Notes: generated from the sequence alone by a model not told the origin. DNA of 33,201 nt from an uncultured marine group I thaumarchaeote (GCA_902578515.1 CACHDH010000004.1:1-33201), one strand, 5' to 3'. Counted from the first letter of the stretch, positions 23,394-31,950 are shown. Numbers and translations: made by a program.

Positions 23394-25424
23394 ATGAGTG
23401 AAAATAAGCTTGGTAGTGAATCCAGTCCATACTTACTACAACATGCTAAAAATCCTGTACACTGGTATGCATGGAATGAGGAATCACTTAGCAAGGCAAA
23501 AAAAGAGAATAAACCAATCTTTCTAAGCGTAGGATATAGTTCGTGCCATTGGTGTCATGTTATGGCACATGAATCATTTGAGGATGACGAAATTGCAAAA
23601 GTCATGAATGAAAATTTTGTTAACATCAAAGTAGACAGAGAGGAACGTCCTGACCTAGATGATATTTACCAAAAGGTTTGTCAAATGTCAACTGGGCAGG
23701 GCGGTTGGCCATTAAGCGTATTCCTAACACCTGAGCAAAGACCATTTTATGTTGGAACATATTTTCCTGCTATCGATTCGTATGGAAGACCTGGATTTGG
23801 TAGTCTATGCAGACAACTCGCACAATCATGGAAGGAAAAACCAAAGGACGTTGAAAAGGCGGCTGACAGTTTTTTACAAAACCTAGATAAACTACAACAA
23901 TTTCCTACTCCTTCTGAAATTGATAAATCAATACTTGATGAAGCAGCAATTAATCTCTTACAGATAGCTGATACTACATATGGTGGTTTTGGTCAAGCAC
24001 CAAAATTTCCAAATGCATCTAACTTGTCATTTATGCTTAGGTACACAAGGATTTCTGGAATATCAAAATTCGAAAAATTTGCATTACTAACTTTGAAAAA
24101 AATGGCAAAGGGTGGAATATTTGATCAGATTGGTGGTGGATTCCATCGTTATTCTACTGATGCAAGATGGTTAGTACCTCATTTTGAAAAAATGCTATAT
24201 GATAATGCACTTTTACCTATAGTTTATTCCGAAGCTTACCAAATTACCAAGGATTCTTTTTTTAGCGAAGTTGTGAGAAAAACTCTTGATTATGTTATTC
24301 GTGAAATGACATCAGATAACGGTACATTCTTTTCCGCTCAGGATGCTGATACCAATGGAGAAGAGGGTCAAACATTTGTATGGAAAAAACAGGAAATTGA
24401 AAAAATTTTGGGTGATAATTCAGAGATTTTTTGTATTTATTATGACGCTACAGATGGTGGAAATTTTGAAGGTAATACAATACTTGCGAATAACATAAAC
24501 GCATCATCTTTGGGGTTCAAATTTAACAAAACCGAGACCGAAATACAGGATATAATTTCAGATTGTTCTCATAAATTACTTGAAGCGAGAAGCAAAAGGG
24601 AACAGCCTGGAAAAGACGACAAGGTTATAACATCATGGAATGGGTTAATGATTTCTGGATTTCTAGCTGGATACAGAATAACTGACGATGTAAAATATTT
24701 TGATATGGCAAAAAAATCAATAGACTTCTTTGAAAAAAGTTTTGAGAAAAATAATATGTTGCATAGGACATTCAAAAATAACAACCCAAAATTAAATGGA
24801 TATTTGGATGATTATGCGTATATGGCAAACGCATCAATTGATATGTTTGAAAACACATCAGAACCAAAATACTTGGAATTTGCAACTAATCTGGCTAAGC
24901 ATTTAATCAAACATTTTTGGGATGATTCAACGCATGGATTTTTCTTCACATCAGATAGTCATGAAAAACTGATTATACGACCAAAAAATAATTATGATCT
25001 TTCCATGCCATCTGGAAATTCAGTTGCTGCGCATGTATTACTAAGGCTTCATTACATAACTCAAGATAAGCAGTTTTTAGAGATAGCCAAAAGAATTATT
25101 GAAGCACAGGCAACTGCTGCTGCTGAAAACCCATTCGCATTTGGCTATTTACTGAACGTTTTGTATTTATATTATCAAAAACCTACAGAAATTACTATAA
25201 TTAACGACAAGAACTCCGAACTCATCTCATCATTGCGGAAAAAGTTCTTACCAGAGTCAATTATGATTACAGTTAGTAATAATGATAATTTGAACTTGTT
25301 ATCAAAACATGTTTTCTTTTCTGGTAAGGAATTTCAAGATGATAAAACAATTGTGTTTGTATGTAAAAATTTTAGTTGCTCATTACCCTTATCGGATTTA
25401 TCCGAGATAGAAAAGGAACTCTAA
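23394..25424 (+). CDS. DUF255/YyaL family thioredoxin-fold protein
   Basis: The N-terminal 160 residues are a thioredoxin-like DUF255 domain: [17 protein letters not shown], the active CHWC (CxxC) motif in [15 protein letters not shown], and [15 protein letters not shown] with [13 protein letters not shown]. The remaining 500 residues form an alpha/alpha-barrel like glycoside hydrolases or N-acylglucosamine epimerases, with [24 protein letters not shown] (quoted in pieces by the family as GGGFHRY and [11 protein letters not shown]). Members include bacterial YyaL and animal SPATA20; no reaction is established. I use the ATG at 23394; the ORF track GTG adds nine residues. The length of 676 is typical. 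Its stop overlaps that of the next convergent gene. Confidence 0.93.
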   Translation: MSENKLGSESSPYLLQHAKNPVHWYAWNEESLSKAKKENKPIFLSVGYSSCHWCHVMAHESFEDDEIAKVMNENFVNIKVDREERPDLDDIYQKVCQMSTGQGGWPLSVFLTPEQRPFYVGTYFPAIDSYGRPGFGSLCRQLAQSWKEKPKDVEKAADSFLQNLDKLQQFPTPSEIDKSILDEAAINLLQIADTTYGGFGQAPKFPNASNLSFMLRYTRISGISKFEKFALLTLKKMAKGGIFDQIGGGFHRYSTDARWLVPHFEKMLYDNALLPIVYSEAYQITKDSFFSEVVRKTLDYVIREMTSDNGTFFSAQDADTNGEEGQTFVWKKQEIEKILGDNSEIFCIYYDATDGGNFEGNTILANNINASSLGFKFNKTETEIQDIISDCSHKLLEARSKREQPGKDDKVITSWNGLMISGFLAGYRITDDVKYFDMAKKSIDFFEKSFEKNNMLHRTFKNNNPKLNGYLDDYAYMANASIDMFENTSEPKYLEFATNLAKHLIKHFWDDSTHGFFFTSDSHEKLIIRPKNNYDLSMPSGNSVAAHVLLRLHYITQDKQFLEIAKRIIEAQATAAAENPFAFGYLLNVLYLYYQKPTEITIINDKNSELISSLRKKFLPESIMITVSNNDNLNLLSKHVFFSGKEFQDDKTIVFVCKNFSCSLPLSDLSEIEKEL

Positions 25425-25741
25425 ATCTTTTTTAGTTCTACTTCTAATTTATCTCCAACTTGTGGTCTTCCCATCTTTTCATATCGGTTTTTTGGCATGG
25501 TGATGGAAATGTTTGTCTGCGCATAACTCTTCACTCTAATCGTTGGTTGTGCTTGGAGTATAGCTTCTAAGAGCGGCATCACTTGCTTTTTAGTGTCTTC
25601 ATCTAATTTTTTGGCTACATTTTCAACAATTAGTTGTTTTTGAGATAATGGTTCAGTTTGAACATCCTCAATCAACGAAATTTGCACAGCATTACCATTG
25701 TCAACAATTTGTTGTATTTTGTATGCATCAATTTCAGCCAT
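25421..25741 (-). CDS. Small conserved-looking protein of unknown function
   Basis: The 106 residues suggest a mixed alpha/beta fold: an N-terminal strand region ([12 protein letters not shown]), a helix with [15 protein letters not shown] and a final [16 protein letters not shown] then [15 protein letters not shown]. The last segment, with Gly-Asp-Lys, looks like a beta-barrel edge. A similarity to small arcadin-1-type archaeal proteins came to mind but I cannot verify it, so no name is given. The start is ATG with a TATA box (TTTAATTATA) 27-36 bases upstream, predicting a short leader. It is convergent with the DUF255 gene, sharing stop bases. Confidence 0.62.
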   Translation of the reverse strand: MAEIDAYKIQQIVDNGNAVQISLIEDVQTEPLSQKQLIVENVAKKLDEDTKKQVMPLLEAILQAQPTIRVKSYAQTNISITMPKNRYEKMGRPQVGDKLEVELKKI

Positions 25742-25767
25742 ATCTAACAGACAGTTTGTAATTTATC

Positions 25768-25777
25768 TATAATTAAA
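25768..25777 (-). promoter_or_regulatory. TATA box for the small gene at 25741
   Basis: On the minus strand TTTAATTATA lies 27-36 bases before the ATG at 25741, matching archaeal TATA consensus and spacing for a short leader. Confidence 0.55.
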
Positions 25778-25799
25778 TGTACAAAAACCTATTCTAATT

Positions 25800-26090
25800 C
25801 TAACCATTTTCATCATCAGATGTGATTGATTCTTTTATTTTCTTAGAGTTCTTGGTAATTATTTCAGTAAAGTCTTCCATCTCTTGTGAACTTGGCATAC
25901 TATTTTGATTTGTATACGCCTGAAGAAAACTAGAATAGATGCAGCCTATTATGATACCAAAGGCAGTGTCATGTATTGAATCATCATCTAAATTGTATCC
26001 TTGTGCCATTTCTTTATAGGATTTAGCTTCTTTAGTATAATATTCAATTTGGCTGTCTAGGAATCCTTGAATTTCGTTAGGAAGTGTCAT
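25800..26090 (-). CDS. Small helical acidic protein of unknown function
   Basis: The 96-residue protein is mainly helical (EIQGFLDSQIEYYTKEAKSY, HDTAFGIIIGCIYSSFLQAY) with an acidic C-terminus (TSDDENG). One central hydrophobic helix might enter the membrane but is short and flanked by polar residues; I consider it soluble. The start is ATG. It follows the PEF-tail protein gene by 19 bases on the same strand and may be in the same transcript. No family recognised. Confidence 0.58.
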   Translation of the reverse strand: MTLPNEIQGFLDSQIEYYTKEAKSYKEMAQGYNLDDDSIHDTAFGIIIGCIYSSFLQAYTNQNSMPSSQEMEDFTEIITKNSKKIKESITSDDENG

Positions 26091-26109
26091 TTCATTATTG
26101 GGCGTAATG

Positions 26110-26886
26110 TTATCTCAAATATGATAAGACTCGTTTTGTATTGCTTAGGTATCCTAACCCCCTTGTAATAACTGATGGATTTTTAGTTAATGCAATATAT
26201 GCAGAAAGTGAAGCTACTAACAACACACCTGAACCCAAAGGAAATTCTGGTACAGCTGTATATTCTTCTGATTCTGCAACAAGTGAGTAGTCCACTATTA
26301 CATCTGCTTGATCTCTGTCGATGATGGGAATTACAAAGAATGATTCGTCATTTGCTCGTAAGTAATCTGGTTTTGTATTTGCCTCAGACACAGCTACAAC
26401 ATTGCCATCCCTGTCATATAATGTAGCAATCACTTTAACCATATTAGCTGTTATTTCGCCATTGTTTGCAACAGTTCCCTGTATAGAAATAGTATCAACC
26501 GGACCCTGTGTAAATTCAGATGATGTAATCTCAATTACTTGTTCTTTTGGCTGAGCTATTTTGAAATTAACATCCAATGTGTAATGATCAATATAGCCAA
26601 CATCTTCAATCACTGTTAAGTCAAAAGCACCCTTCATTTCTGGCATAATCATATTGGTTAAATTTTCTGTGCTTGTTTCATATACAACATTTCCATCATG
26701 ATAAAAAATTGCATTGATTTCAACTTGATTTATTGGTTTATCTGATTCATTGATAATTTCTCCAACTATGTGTAACATACCATCATTCCCAACATACTCA
26801 TGTTCGTTATCAATATAGACATCAGCAAAAGCACTAGGAATAGCAAATACAATCAAAATAAGAAATAAGCTTAATTTTTTCAACAA
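26110..26886 (-). CDS. Surface protein with FxLYD-like repeats and PEF-type sorting tail
   Basis: A signal peptide (LKKLSLFLILIVFAIPSAFA) leads two beta-sandwich domains of the FxLYD kind: the first with HIVGEIINESDKPINQVEI and FYHDGNVV, the second with GTVANNGEITANMVKVIATLYDRDG. These domains are common in archaeal envelope proteins. Residues near 213 read AVPEFPLGSG followed by a hydrophobic helix, like PEF/PEFG-CTERM sorting signals of Nitrosopumilus relatives, processed by archaeosortase-type enzymes. Unlike typical tails, about 25 residues follow the helix. The start is TTG (two TTG codons in a row). Location is cell surface; partners unknown. Confidence 0.78.
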   Translation of the reverse strand: MLKKLSLFLILIVFAIPSAFADVYIDNEHEYVGNDGMLHIVGEIINESDKPINQVEINAIFYHDGNVVYETSTENLTNMIMPEMKGAFDLTVIEDVGYIDHYTLDVNFKIAQPKEQVIEITSSEFTQGPVDTISIQGTVANNGEITANMVKVIATLYDRDGNVVAVSEANTKPDYLRANDESFFVIPIIDRDQADVIVDYSLVAESEEYTAVPEFPLGSGVLLVASLSAYIALTKNPSVITRGLGYLSNTKRVLSYLR

Positions 26887-26914
26887 TTGTTCTTCTTTTA
26901 TATAATTAAATAAG

Positions 26915-27424
26915 TTATGGATTATTCTTACCTTGCACTAATTGAAATTCGTATAATGCAGCTTGCTCATATTCAAATGCCTGTTGCAAAAAAGAATCTG
27001 ATCTGATATGCGCAGAGTTATCACCGGTTCTGATCCATTCTATCATGTATTTATCACTCTCCAGTTGTGCTTCAGCTGATAGTTTGAATAATTCCATGGA
27101 CGGCATAAATGGTTTTGGTGTCTGCAAATTATCATATCGTAAAACAATTTTTTCCATATTGTTTTCATGATTTTTAGTAGACTCTAGGAATTCATCCTTT
27201 CCAATGTCACCTCGTTTAAACATAGAAATTTTTGAATCAAACAGATGTGTTTGATTTCTAAGATCTTCCTGAAGAAATTCTATTGCTTTACCAAAAGCCT
27301 GTCCACGTGTTTTCGCTTGTTCGCTAGAATAAACAAAAAATATCGACATTCCAATTATCACTATACCAACTGCAATGGCAGCATACATAGTAGTGCGTTT
27401 CTTTTTTTTAGATTTCTCTCTCAA
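26915..27424 (-). CDS. Membrane-anchored helical protein of unknown function
   Basis: A very basic N-terminus (REKSKKKKRT) precedes one membrane helix (MYAAIAVGIVIIGMSIFFVY, about 13-32). The remaining 135 residues are predicted helical and outside the cell, with FGKAIEFLQEDLRNQTHLFD and a helical bundle-like end (DSFLQQAFEYEQAALYEFQ). This resembles sensor-like four-helix bundles, but no signalling domain is attached. The start is TTG, 2 bases after the previous stop, with no clear ribosome binding site, so the start is uncertain. No family recognised. Confidence 0.6.
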   Translation of the reverse strand: MREKSKKKKRTTMYAAIAVGIVIIGMSIFFVYSSEQAKTRGQAFGKAIEFLQEDLRNQTHLFDSKISMFKRGDIGKDEFLESTKNHENNMEKIVLRYDNLQTPKPFMPSMELFKLSAEAQLESDKYMIEWIRTGDNSAHIRSDSFLQQAFEYEQAALYEFQLVQGKNNP

Positions 27425-27426
27425 GT

Positions 27427-27714
27427 TTAATCAATATATTTACCATCGGCGTCCGTCTTGAGTTCGATAGTTCCAATTAAACCACTGATAAACGATTCAT
27501 TCCTAATAGTTCTCACGCGTGCTATGTCAAGGTGATATGGAAAAACTTCTACTACAATATTTCCAATTTGAGGTTTTTCTGGTGAGTCAGTTATTGTTAT
27601 ATCCTCTTTTTTTATTCCAAGATTTTCTAATTTTTTAATACTATGATTCAATAGCGGTTCCGGATATTTATGATCAAGCACATACACAGTGCCAGTATAT
27701 TCTATCTTTTTCAA
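27427..27714 (-). CDS. Small alpha/beta protein of unknown function
   Basis: The 95 residues suggest strands and one helix: KKIEYTGTVYVLDHKY, SIKKLENLGIKKEDITI, then GNIVVEVFPYHLDIARVRTIRNE and a terminal strand pair. I do not recognise the family. The start is TTG; the first internal ATG does not exist, which supports it. It is followed after 2 bases by the membrane-anchored gene on the same strand, so they are likely co-transcribed. Confidence 0.58.
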   Translation of the reverse strand: MKKIEYTGTVYVLDHKYPEPLLNHSIKKLENLGIKKEDITITDSPEKPQIGNIVVEVFPYHLDIARVRTIRNESFISGLIGTIELKTDADGKYID

Positions 27715-27747
27715 TTAGAATTATTCTGATTATTGCTCATATAACCA

Positions 27748-27981
27748 TTAAGAATTGAGAACATTAAGTGTCATTGTACTTACAATACGTGTTAGTCGTC
27801 TTATCTTCATAGCAACAGTCTCATCAAAATCCTGTTGGGAATCAGCATTTATTTCTGCTATAACGTCATATGCGCCAAATGTAACGTATGCTTGTGAAAC
27901 ATTTGGAATTTTCTTTAGTTCCTCAAGGATAAATTCTTCTGCCCCCAAATCACAGTTTAACAACACAAATCCTTTATGCAT
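27748..27981 (-). CDS. Stand-alone Lrp/AsnC ligand-binding (RAM) domain protein
   Basis: The 77-residue protein is a RAM domain without the DNA-binding helix-turn-helix: GFVLLNCDLGAEEFILEELK, IPNVSQAYVTFGAYDVIAEI, and VAMKIRRLTRIVSTMTLNV. Such small proteins bind amino acids or related ligands, form ring oligomers and can modulate full-length Lrp regulators. The start is ATG. The ligand is not readable. It lies 67 bases after the DEAD-box helicase stop on the same strand, separated by AT-rich sequence without clear structure. Confidence 0.88.
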   Translation of the reverse strand: MHKGFVLLNCDLGAEEFILEELKKIPNVSQAYVTFGAYDVIAEINADSQQDFDETVAMKIRRLTRIVSTMTLNVLNS

Positions 27982-28048
27982 TATCTAGTTTCACTCCTAT
28001 TCATATATTCTAGGTTTTAAGTCTTCAAAGATATACATTTCCAATAAT

Positions 28049-29350
28049 TTACCAGCGTTTCTTTTTACTGAAATAACTTCTTGTTGTGACATGTTGTACT
28101 TTTTTTCTTTTATCGTATTGGTCTCTAGCGGAAGATCTCTTTCCAGTAAATCCCCTTCCCGAACTTCTCGATCGGTCAAAACGTCGTCTTGTATCTGCTC
28201 CACGTTTGAGCGGATCAGGAATCTTAAATTCGATTCCAAGTTTTTCGTTGAGGTCAGTCATCTTAACATTTGTCTGTTTTTTTATTTCGTTCCATTCTCC
28301 AACTGATGAGTATGAAACTAGTGTAATTGCCCTACCTTTTGCACCAGCCCTTGCGGTTCTACCTATTCTGTGGAAATATACCATGTCTTGATTTGGAATA
28401 TCATAATTAATTACAAGTGCAACTTTTGGTACATCTATCCCTCTTGCCGCAACATCAGTAGCAACAAGTATGTCAGCTTTTGACTTCCTAAATTTTTGCA
28501 TTGAATCCTCACGTTTATTCTGTGACATATCACCTTCAATCGCTACAGATCTCTTACCAGCCTTGTGAAGTGCTCTTGCAACATCCCGTGTTCGAATTTT
28601 TGTTGAACAGAATATAATGCATTGACCAATATTGCCATCTATAAAATCAAGTACATATTTCGGCTTTTCTCTGTCCTTTAAAATTAGAAATGATTGATCT
28701 ATACCTGCTCCACTAAGATCATCTGAATCAACAAGAATTTTTCTTGGTGAATTCATATTAGTTTCTGCTAACCGCATTATTTCTTGTGGCATTGTAGCAG
28801 ACCACAAGGATGTGACTCTTTCTTCTGGTGTCAGATCTAAAATAAATTGTATGTCTTCAATAAAACCCATGTCAAGCATTACATCAGCTTCATCTAATAC
28901 CGCATGTTTTACATTATTCAATTTTATAGTGCCCCTTTTCAAGTGGTCAATCAATCTACCTGGCGTCGCAACTAGAATCTCTGGTTTTTTTCTTAACGCA
29001 TCAAGCTGTATTCCCATACCTTGACCACCATAGATTGTGGCAGTTCTTATTCCGGTATTTTTTGCAAATCGATTAATTTCAGATGTTATTTGTAATGCGA
29101 GCTCCCTTGTAGGAGCCATTATAATTCCCTGTATGCCTTGTTTGGAAGATATTAGCTGTAACATTGGAAGTGAATATGCAGCTGTTTTACCGGTTCCTGT
29201 ATGTGCTTGACCAATCACATCATTTCCTTCTAACAAAACTGGAATTGTACGCTCTTGGATTGGAAATGGTGTAGTAAATCCTGCATCATCTAGTGTGTCC
29301 AATAGTTTTTTTTCTAATCCTAATTTTTCAAATTTTGTCATTTTCTTCAT
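28049..29350 (-). CDS. DEAD-box ATP-dependent RNA helicase
   Basis: All DEAD-box motifs are present: Q motif FPIQERTIP, motif I AHTGTGKT, Ia PTRELALQI, Ib TPGRLIDHL, II DEAD, III SAT, and the C-terminal ATDVAARGIDVP with HRIGRTARAG. The helicase core spans about 1-370; the final 60 residues are basic, rich in Arg, Ser and Gly (RRRFDRSRSSGRGFTGKRSS), a typical RNA-binding tail. It probably unwinds structured RNA, for example during ribosome assembly or cold adaptation. Two starts are possible: ATG at 29350 (MKKMTK) or ATG at 29341 (MTKFEKLGL), the latter closer to the family N-terminus. The gene seems to be transcribed alone from the tRNA-proximal side. Confidence 0.95.
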   Translation of the reverse strand: MKKMTKFEKLGLEKKLLDTLDDAGFTTPFPIQERTIPVLLEGNDVIGQAHTGTGKTAAYSLPMLQLISSKQGIQGIIMAPTRELALQITSEINRFAKNTGIRTATIYGGQGMGIQLDALRKKPEILVATPGRLIDHLKRGTIKLNNVKHAVLDEADVMLDMGFIEDIQFILDLTPEERVTSLWSATMPQEIMRLAETNMNSPRKILVDSDDLSGAGIDQSFLILKDREKPKYVLDFIDGNIGQCIIFCSTKIRTRDVARALHKAGKRSVAIEGDMSQNKREDSMQKFRKSKADILVATDVAARGIDVPKVALVINYDIPNQDMVYFHRIGRTARAGAKGRAITLVSYSSVGEWNEIKKQTNVKMTDLNEKLGIEFKIPDPLKRGADTRRRFDRSRSSGRGFTGKRSSARDQYDKRKKVQHVTTRSYFSKKKRW

Positions 29351-29471
29351 CTAAATCATGACGAAGAACGCTCTTGCCTAATTCGTCATATTTCCTGTAT
29401 TGTTCAAACTTTGATGACGTCTAATAAACGCTTATTCAGACCAGCCTGAATTATTTTGTAAATTAAGGTAA

Positions 29472-29546
29472 AGCCAGTGGAGGGAGTTGGACCCTCGACC
29501 TTTCGCTTACAAGGCGAATGCTCTAGCCAGGCTGAGCTACACTGGC
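29472..29546 (-). tRNA. tRNA-Thr (anticodon TGU)
   Basis: On the minus strand a full cloverleaf is visible: acceptor GCCAGTG/CACTGGC, D stem GCTC/GAGC, anticodon stem TTCGC/GCGAA with loop CTTGTAA (anticodon TGU, reading ACA and, by wobble, other Thr codons), and T stem GAGGG/CCCTC. The discriminator is T and CCA is not encoded. There is no intron. The T loop reads TCCAACT, with C at position 55 where nearly all elongator tRNAs have U (pseudouridine 55). Upstream is a TATA box about 30 bases away. The ORF of the track at 29404-29607 is a shadow of this gene. Confidence 0.96.
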
Positions 29547-29571
29547 ATGACGTATGCATGAAGATTGGCTG

Positions 29572-29579
29572 ATTTAAAA
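29572..29579 (-). promoter_or_regulatory. TATA box of tRNA-Thr
   Basis: ATTTTAAA on the minus strand is centred about 30 bases before the tRNA 5' end, where an archaeal tRNA promoter is expected. Confidence 0.6.
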
Positions 29580-29612
29580 TGTTCTCAAGATGTCTGATCA
29601 GCATCAAATCAC

Positions 29613-29620
29613 TTTAATAA
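29613..29620 (+). promoter_or_regulatory. TATA box of the 29643 gene
   Basis: TTTAATAA lies 23-30 bases before the ATG at 29643, consistent with a leaderless transcript covering the small membrane protein and arginine decarboxylase genes. Confidence 0.55.
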
Positions 29621-29642
29621 TCACAAAATCTGAAAAATTTCT

Positions 29643-29876
29643 ATGAAGATCAAGTATATCAAACCTCAGAAACTCAAGGTTTTGGTTGCTTTATTTTTTG
29701 GAACGGCTGGCCTGGGAATTTTTATGGGGTTATACGTTGCAGAAGGAATACAATCACTTTACATTACACTCCTAGGTGTGATTAATTTATGTTTGGGTGG
29801 GCTTGTTGCATACCTTTTGATGACACAAAAACCCAGAGTTCGAGATAGCAGAAAGTACAAGGGAGGATCAAAATGA
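29643..29876 (+). CDS. Small two-helix membrane protein
   Basis: The 77-residue protein has a basic N-terminus (KIKYIKPQKLK), two hydrophobic helices (about 12-32 and 38-60) and a basic C-terminal tail (RVRDSRKYKGG), so both ends are probably in the cytoplasm. No family is recognised. The ATG has a TATA box in the position expected for a leaderless message. The arginine decarboxylase gene begins 37 bases after its stop and is likely in the same transcript, but no functional tie is visible. Confidence 0.65.
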   Translation: MKIKYIKPQKLKVLVALFFGTAGLGIFMGLYVAEGIQSLYITLLGVINLCLGGLVAYLLMTQKPRVRDSRKYKGGSK

Positions 29877-29913
29877 AATTCTTAATTATTGGTAATGAAT
29901 TTCAAAATTTGAA

Positions 29914-30465
29914 ATGTTAGATCTAGTAGCCAAGAAATTATTCCTTACAAAAGGAGTTGGTATTGCAGATGATAAACTAACAAGTTTTGAATTTGCTCTA
30001 AGACAGGCTGGTATTGCGGGGACTAATATTGTCTTGATATCAAGTATTTTTCCACCAAACGCAAAACTAATCCCACGCAAAGAAGGTTTAAAATTAATAA
30101 AAGCAGGGCAGATTTTATTTACAATTTATTCTCGAACTCAAACCAATGAACCAAATAGACTAATCTCTGCATCTGTTGGTATAGCACAACCAAAGGACAG
30201 ATCAAAATATGGATATCTTTCTGAATATGATACATATGGAAAAAATGAAAGGGAGGCTGGTGATTACGCGGAGGATATTGCAGCACAAATGCTTGCATCA
30301 TCTCTGGGAATTCCATTTGATATTGAAAAAAGCTGGGATGAGAAACGCCAACAATGGACTATATCTGGACAAATATACAAGACAAAGAACATCACACAAT
30401 CAGCAAAAGGAAATAAGGATGGTAAATGGACTACTGTTTTTGCTGCAGCAGTTTTAATCGTTTAA
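29914..30465 (+). CDS. pdaD: Pyruvoyl-dependent arginine decarboxylase
   Basis: The enzyme makes agmatine from arginine, the entry to polyamine synthesis and, in archaea, to agmatidine of tRNA-Ile. It is made as a proenzyme that cleaves itself within a Ser-Ser pair to create the pyruvoyl group. The site is IVLISSIFPP, so cleavage is expected between Ser43 and Ser44. Other family blocks are NEPNRLISASVGIAQP near 73-88 and YGYLSEYDTYGKNEREA with a glutamate near 109. The length is 183, slightly longer than the Methanocaldococcus enzyme because of the C-terminal extension. The start is ATG without a Shine-Dalgarno sequence. It is the second gene of a short transcript and abuts the stop of the convergent CFI-box gene. 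Confidence 0.9.
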   Translation: MLDLVAKKLFLTKGVGIADDKLTSFEFALRQAGIAGTNIVLISSIFPPNAKLIPRKEGLKLIKAGQILFTIYSRTQTNEPNRLISASVGIAQPKDRSKYGYLSEYDTYGKNEREAGDYAEDIAAQMLASSLGIPFDIEKSWDEKRQQWTISGQIYKTKNITQSAKGNKDGKWTTVFAAAVLIV

Positions 30466-31950
30466 TTAAATGAGTTTTTTAATTTTCATAATTAGAATAG
30501 TCGGAGCAACAAAGTACATCCCAATGTTTAGCAATATAATACTAATACCATAACCAAGCATCTCAGATTCAGAATCAATGTCAACATACTGCAACAATGT
30601 CAAGGAAATTAGAAGTGGAGTCAATGTTAACTTTACAGCTTCTTTGAAAGCTAGGTTTTCCCTTTCATAATCAGATACTATTGGACTAAATGAATAGTAG
30701 AATTGGTTGAATCCTGTCATAAATGTTATCCCAGATTCTGTTTGTAATACAGTGTTATCACGAAGTTCTCTTAACAATTGGACTTGTGAAGATATTTCAG
30801 AACCAAACGCTGCCGTTGCTATTAGGCATCCCCCACCATCTTTTGACTCACTTATTTCAATCATAGAATCAGTATTAGGTCCAATTGAAAAAATTAAGTC
30901 ATTCCTGCTCACTGAATTATCTGGACCAAATAGATATCTTCCATCGATTCTTTGATCTGATTTTTTAAAGAACCACCCACTATTTTGTATAGTAGAAATA
31001 TCCAATTCTTCTAGTAGGTCAGTATGAACATTAGTCACCTGAACGTCATCGGATGAAAATACGGTTACTTGAATTATTGAATTTAGTGGTAAAAATTCGT
31101 CTGTAAATAATTTTGATCTATTAAGATTTTCAGTTTCTATGAATTCAAGTGGGCTAATCTTACCATTTTTAATTTGTTCAGTAATATTTTCAGGACATCG
31201 GATGAGCTCAGGTGTTACATCAGAACAAATAAGCGAAACCCTCATTGAACGTAATGACTCATCACCATTTAATTTAATAAATGACACAGTAAAATCGGAA
31301 AAGGGATTTTTTGCAAGCTTTATTGCGTGGGTATAGAATCCATCATTAGTTCTAATATCAGCACTGAGAAGAGTAGAAGTTAATCCTCCAAACATTGCAC
31401 TTGATGATTGTTTATTTATCGTGTACAATGCTCTAGATACAAATACTTTTTCTCCATCTGGATTAGATGTTGGTTGTAGTGTAACGGAAGAAAATTTAGG
31501 CGAATAATGCATAACACCCCTATCAACAAGCGGATCAGTAATTTTACGCGTATTATCTCTAATTTCTTCTATCGTCTTACCCAATCCCTCTCTTTTTACA
31601 TCAATGATGATACATCCACGGTCAATTTGAGTAGGAGCACATGCAAATTGATTAGTCATTGAAAAAGAAAGTATTTGTTGACTACTTGTGATATTCTCAA
31701 TATAATCAGGGAATCTAATATCGTTTGGACTATTACTCATCATATTAATAGATATTCGATTTTTTAACGTTGACTCGTCAATTATTATTTGTAATTGCTC
31801 TTGATATGGTATTTTTTCAGGATCTATCCATCCAAGACTTTCTTTTACTCTATCAGTTTCTTTCTGAAATTCTATTTCTAGTGAATATGCATTTACTAGA
31901 AAAAAGGATGAACATACCAAAAGTGCAAAGAAAACTAGAGGTTTTTTCAT
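30466..31950 (-). CDS. Secreted/membrane protein with CFI-box-type C-terminal domain
   Basis: A signal peptide (KPLVFFALLVCSSFFLVNAYS) precedes about 350 residues of mainly beta outer domain with no family I know. Near residue 375 begins GGGCLIATAAFGSE, the CFI-box (Cys followed by ATAAxG), then VQLLRELRDNTVLQTESG, and FNQFYYSFSPIVSDY. This block is a recurrent C-terminal domain of archaeal and bacterial surface proteins. Two to three membrane helices follow (about 435-490). The start is ATG. It abuts the arginine decarboxylase stop without a gap. Location is the cell envelope; function unknown. Confidence 0.78.
   Translation of the reverse strand: MKKPLVFFALLVCSSFFLVNAYSLEIEFQKETDRVKESLGWIDPEKIPYQEQLQIIIDESTLKNRISINMMSNSPNDIRFPDYIENITSSQQILSFSMTNQFACAPTQIDRGCIIIDVKREGLGKTIEEIRDNTRKITDPLVDRGVMHYSPKFSSVTLQPTSNPDGEKVFVSRALYTINKQSSSAMFGGLTSTLLSADIRTNDGFYTHAIKLAKNPFSDFTVSFIKLNGDESLRSMRVSLICSDVTPELIRCPENITEQIKNGKISPLEFIETENLNRSKLFTDEFLPLNSIIQVTVFSSDDVQVTNVHTDLLEELDISTIQNSGWFFKKSDQRIDGRYLFGPDNSVSRNDLIFSIGPNTDSMIEISESKDGGGCLIATAAFGSEISSQVQLLRELRDNTVLQTESGITFMTGFNQFYYSFSPIVSDYERENLAFKEAVKLTLTPLLISLTLLQYVDIDSESEMLGYGISIILLNIGMYFVAPTILIMKIKKLI

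Noticed and set aside
27997-28092. 31-residue ORF MSQQEVISVKRNAGKLLEMY on the minus strand (part of the 80-residue ORF at 27997-28239)
   Set aside because: It overlaps the 3' end of the DEAD-box gene by 44 bases and has no ribosome binding site or known motif. The composition is protein-like, so conservation could revive it.
29345-29430. Protein-like minus-strand frame upstream of the helicase (EQYRKYDELGKSVLRHDLDEEN)
   Set aside because: No ATG, GTG or TTG lies in frame between the upstream stop and this stretch, so I cannot support translation.
29434-29485. TTGATGA and CTGA boxes on the plus strand upstream of the tRNA, a second C/D RNA candidate
   Set aside because: The distance between the boxes is too short, and no closing stem is present.
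29404-29607. 67-residue ORF on the minus strand (CQCSSAWLEHSPCKRKVEG)
   Set aside because: It is the typical false translation of a tRNA gene, here tRNA-Thr, and covers it fully.
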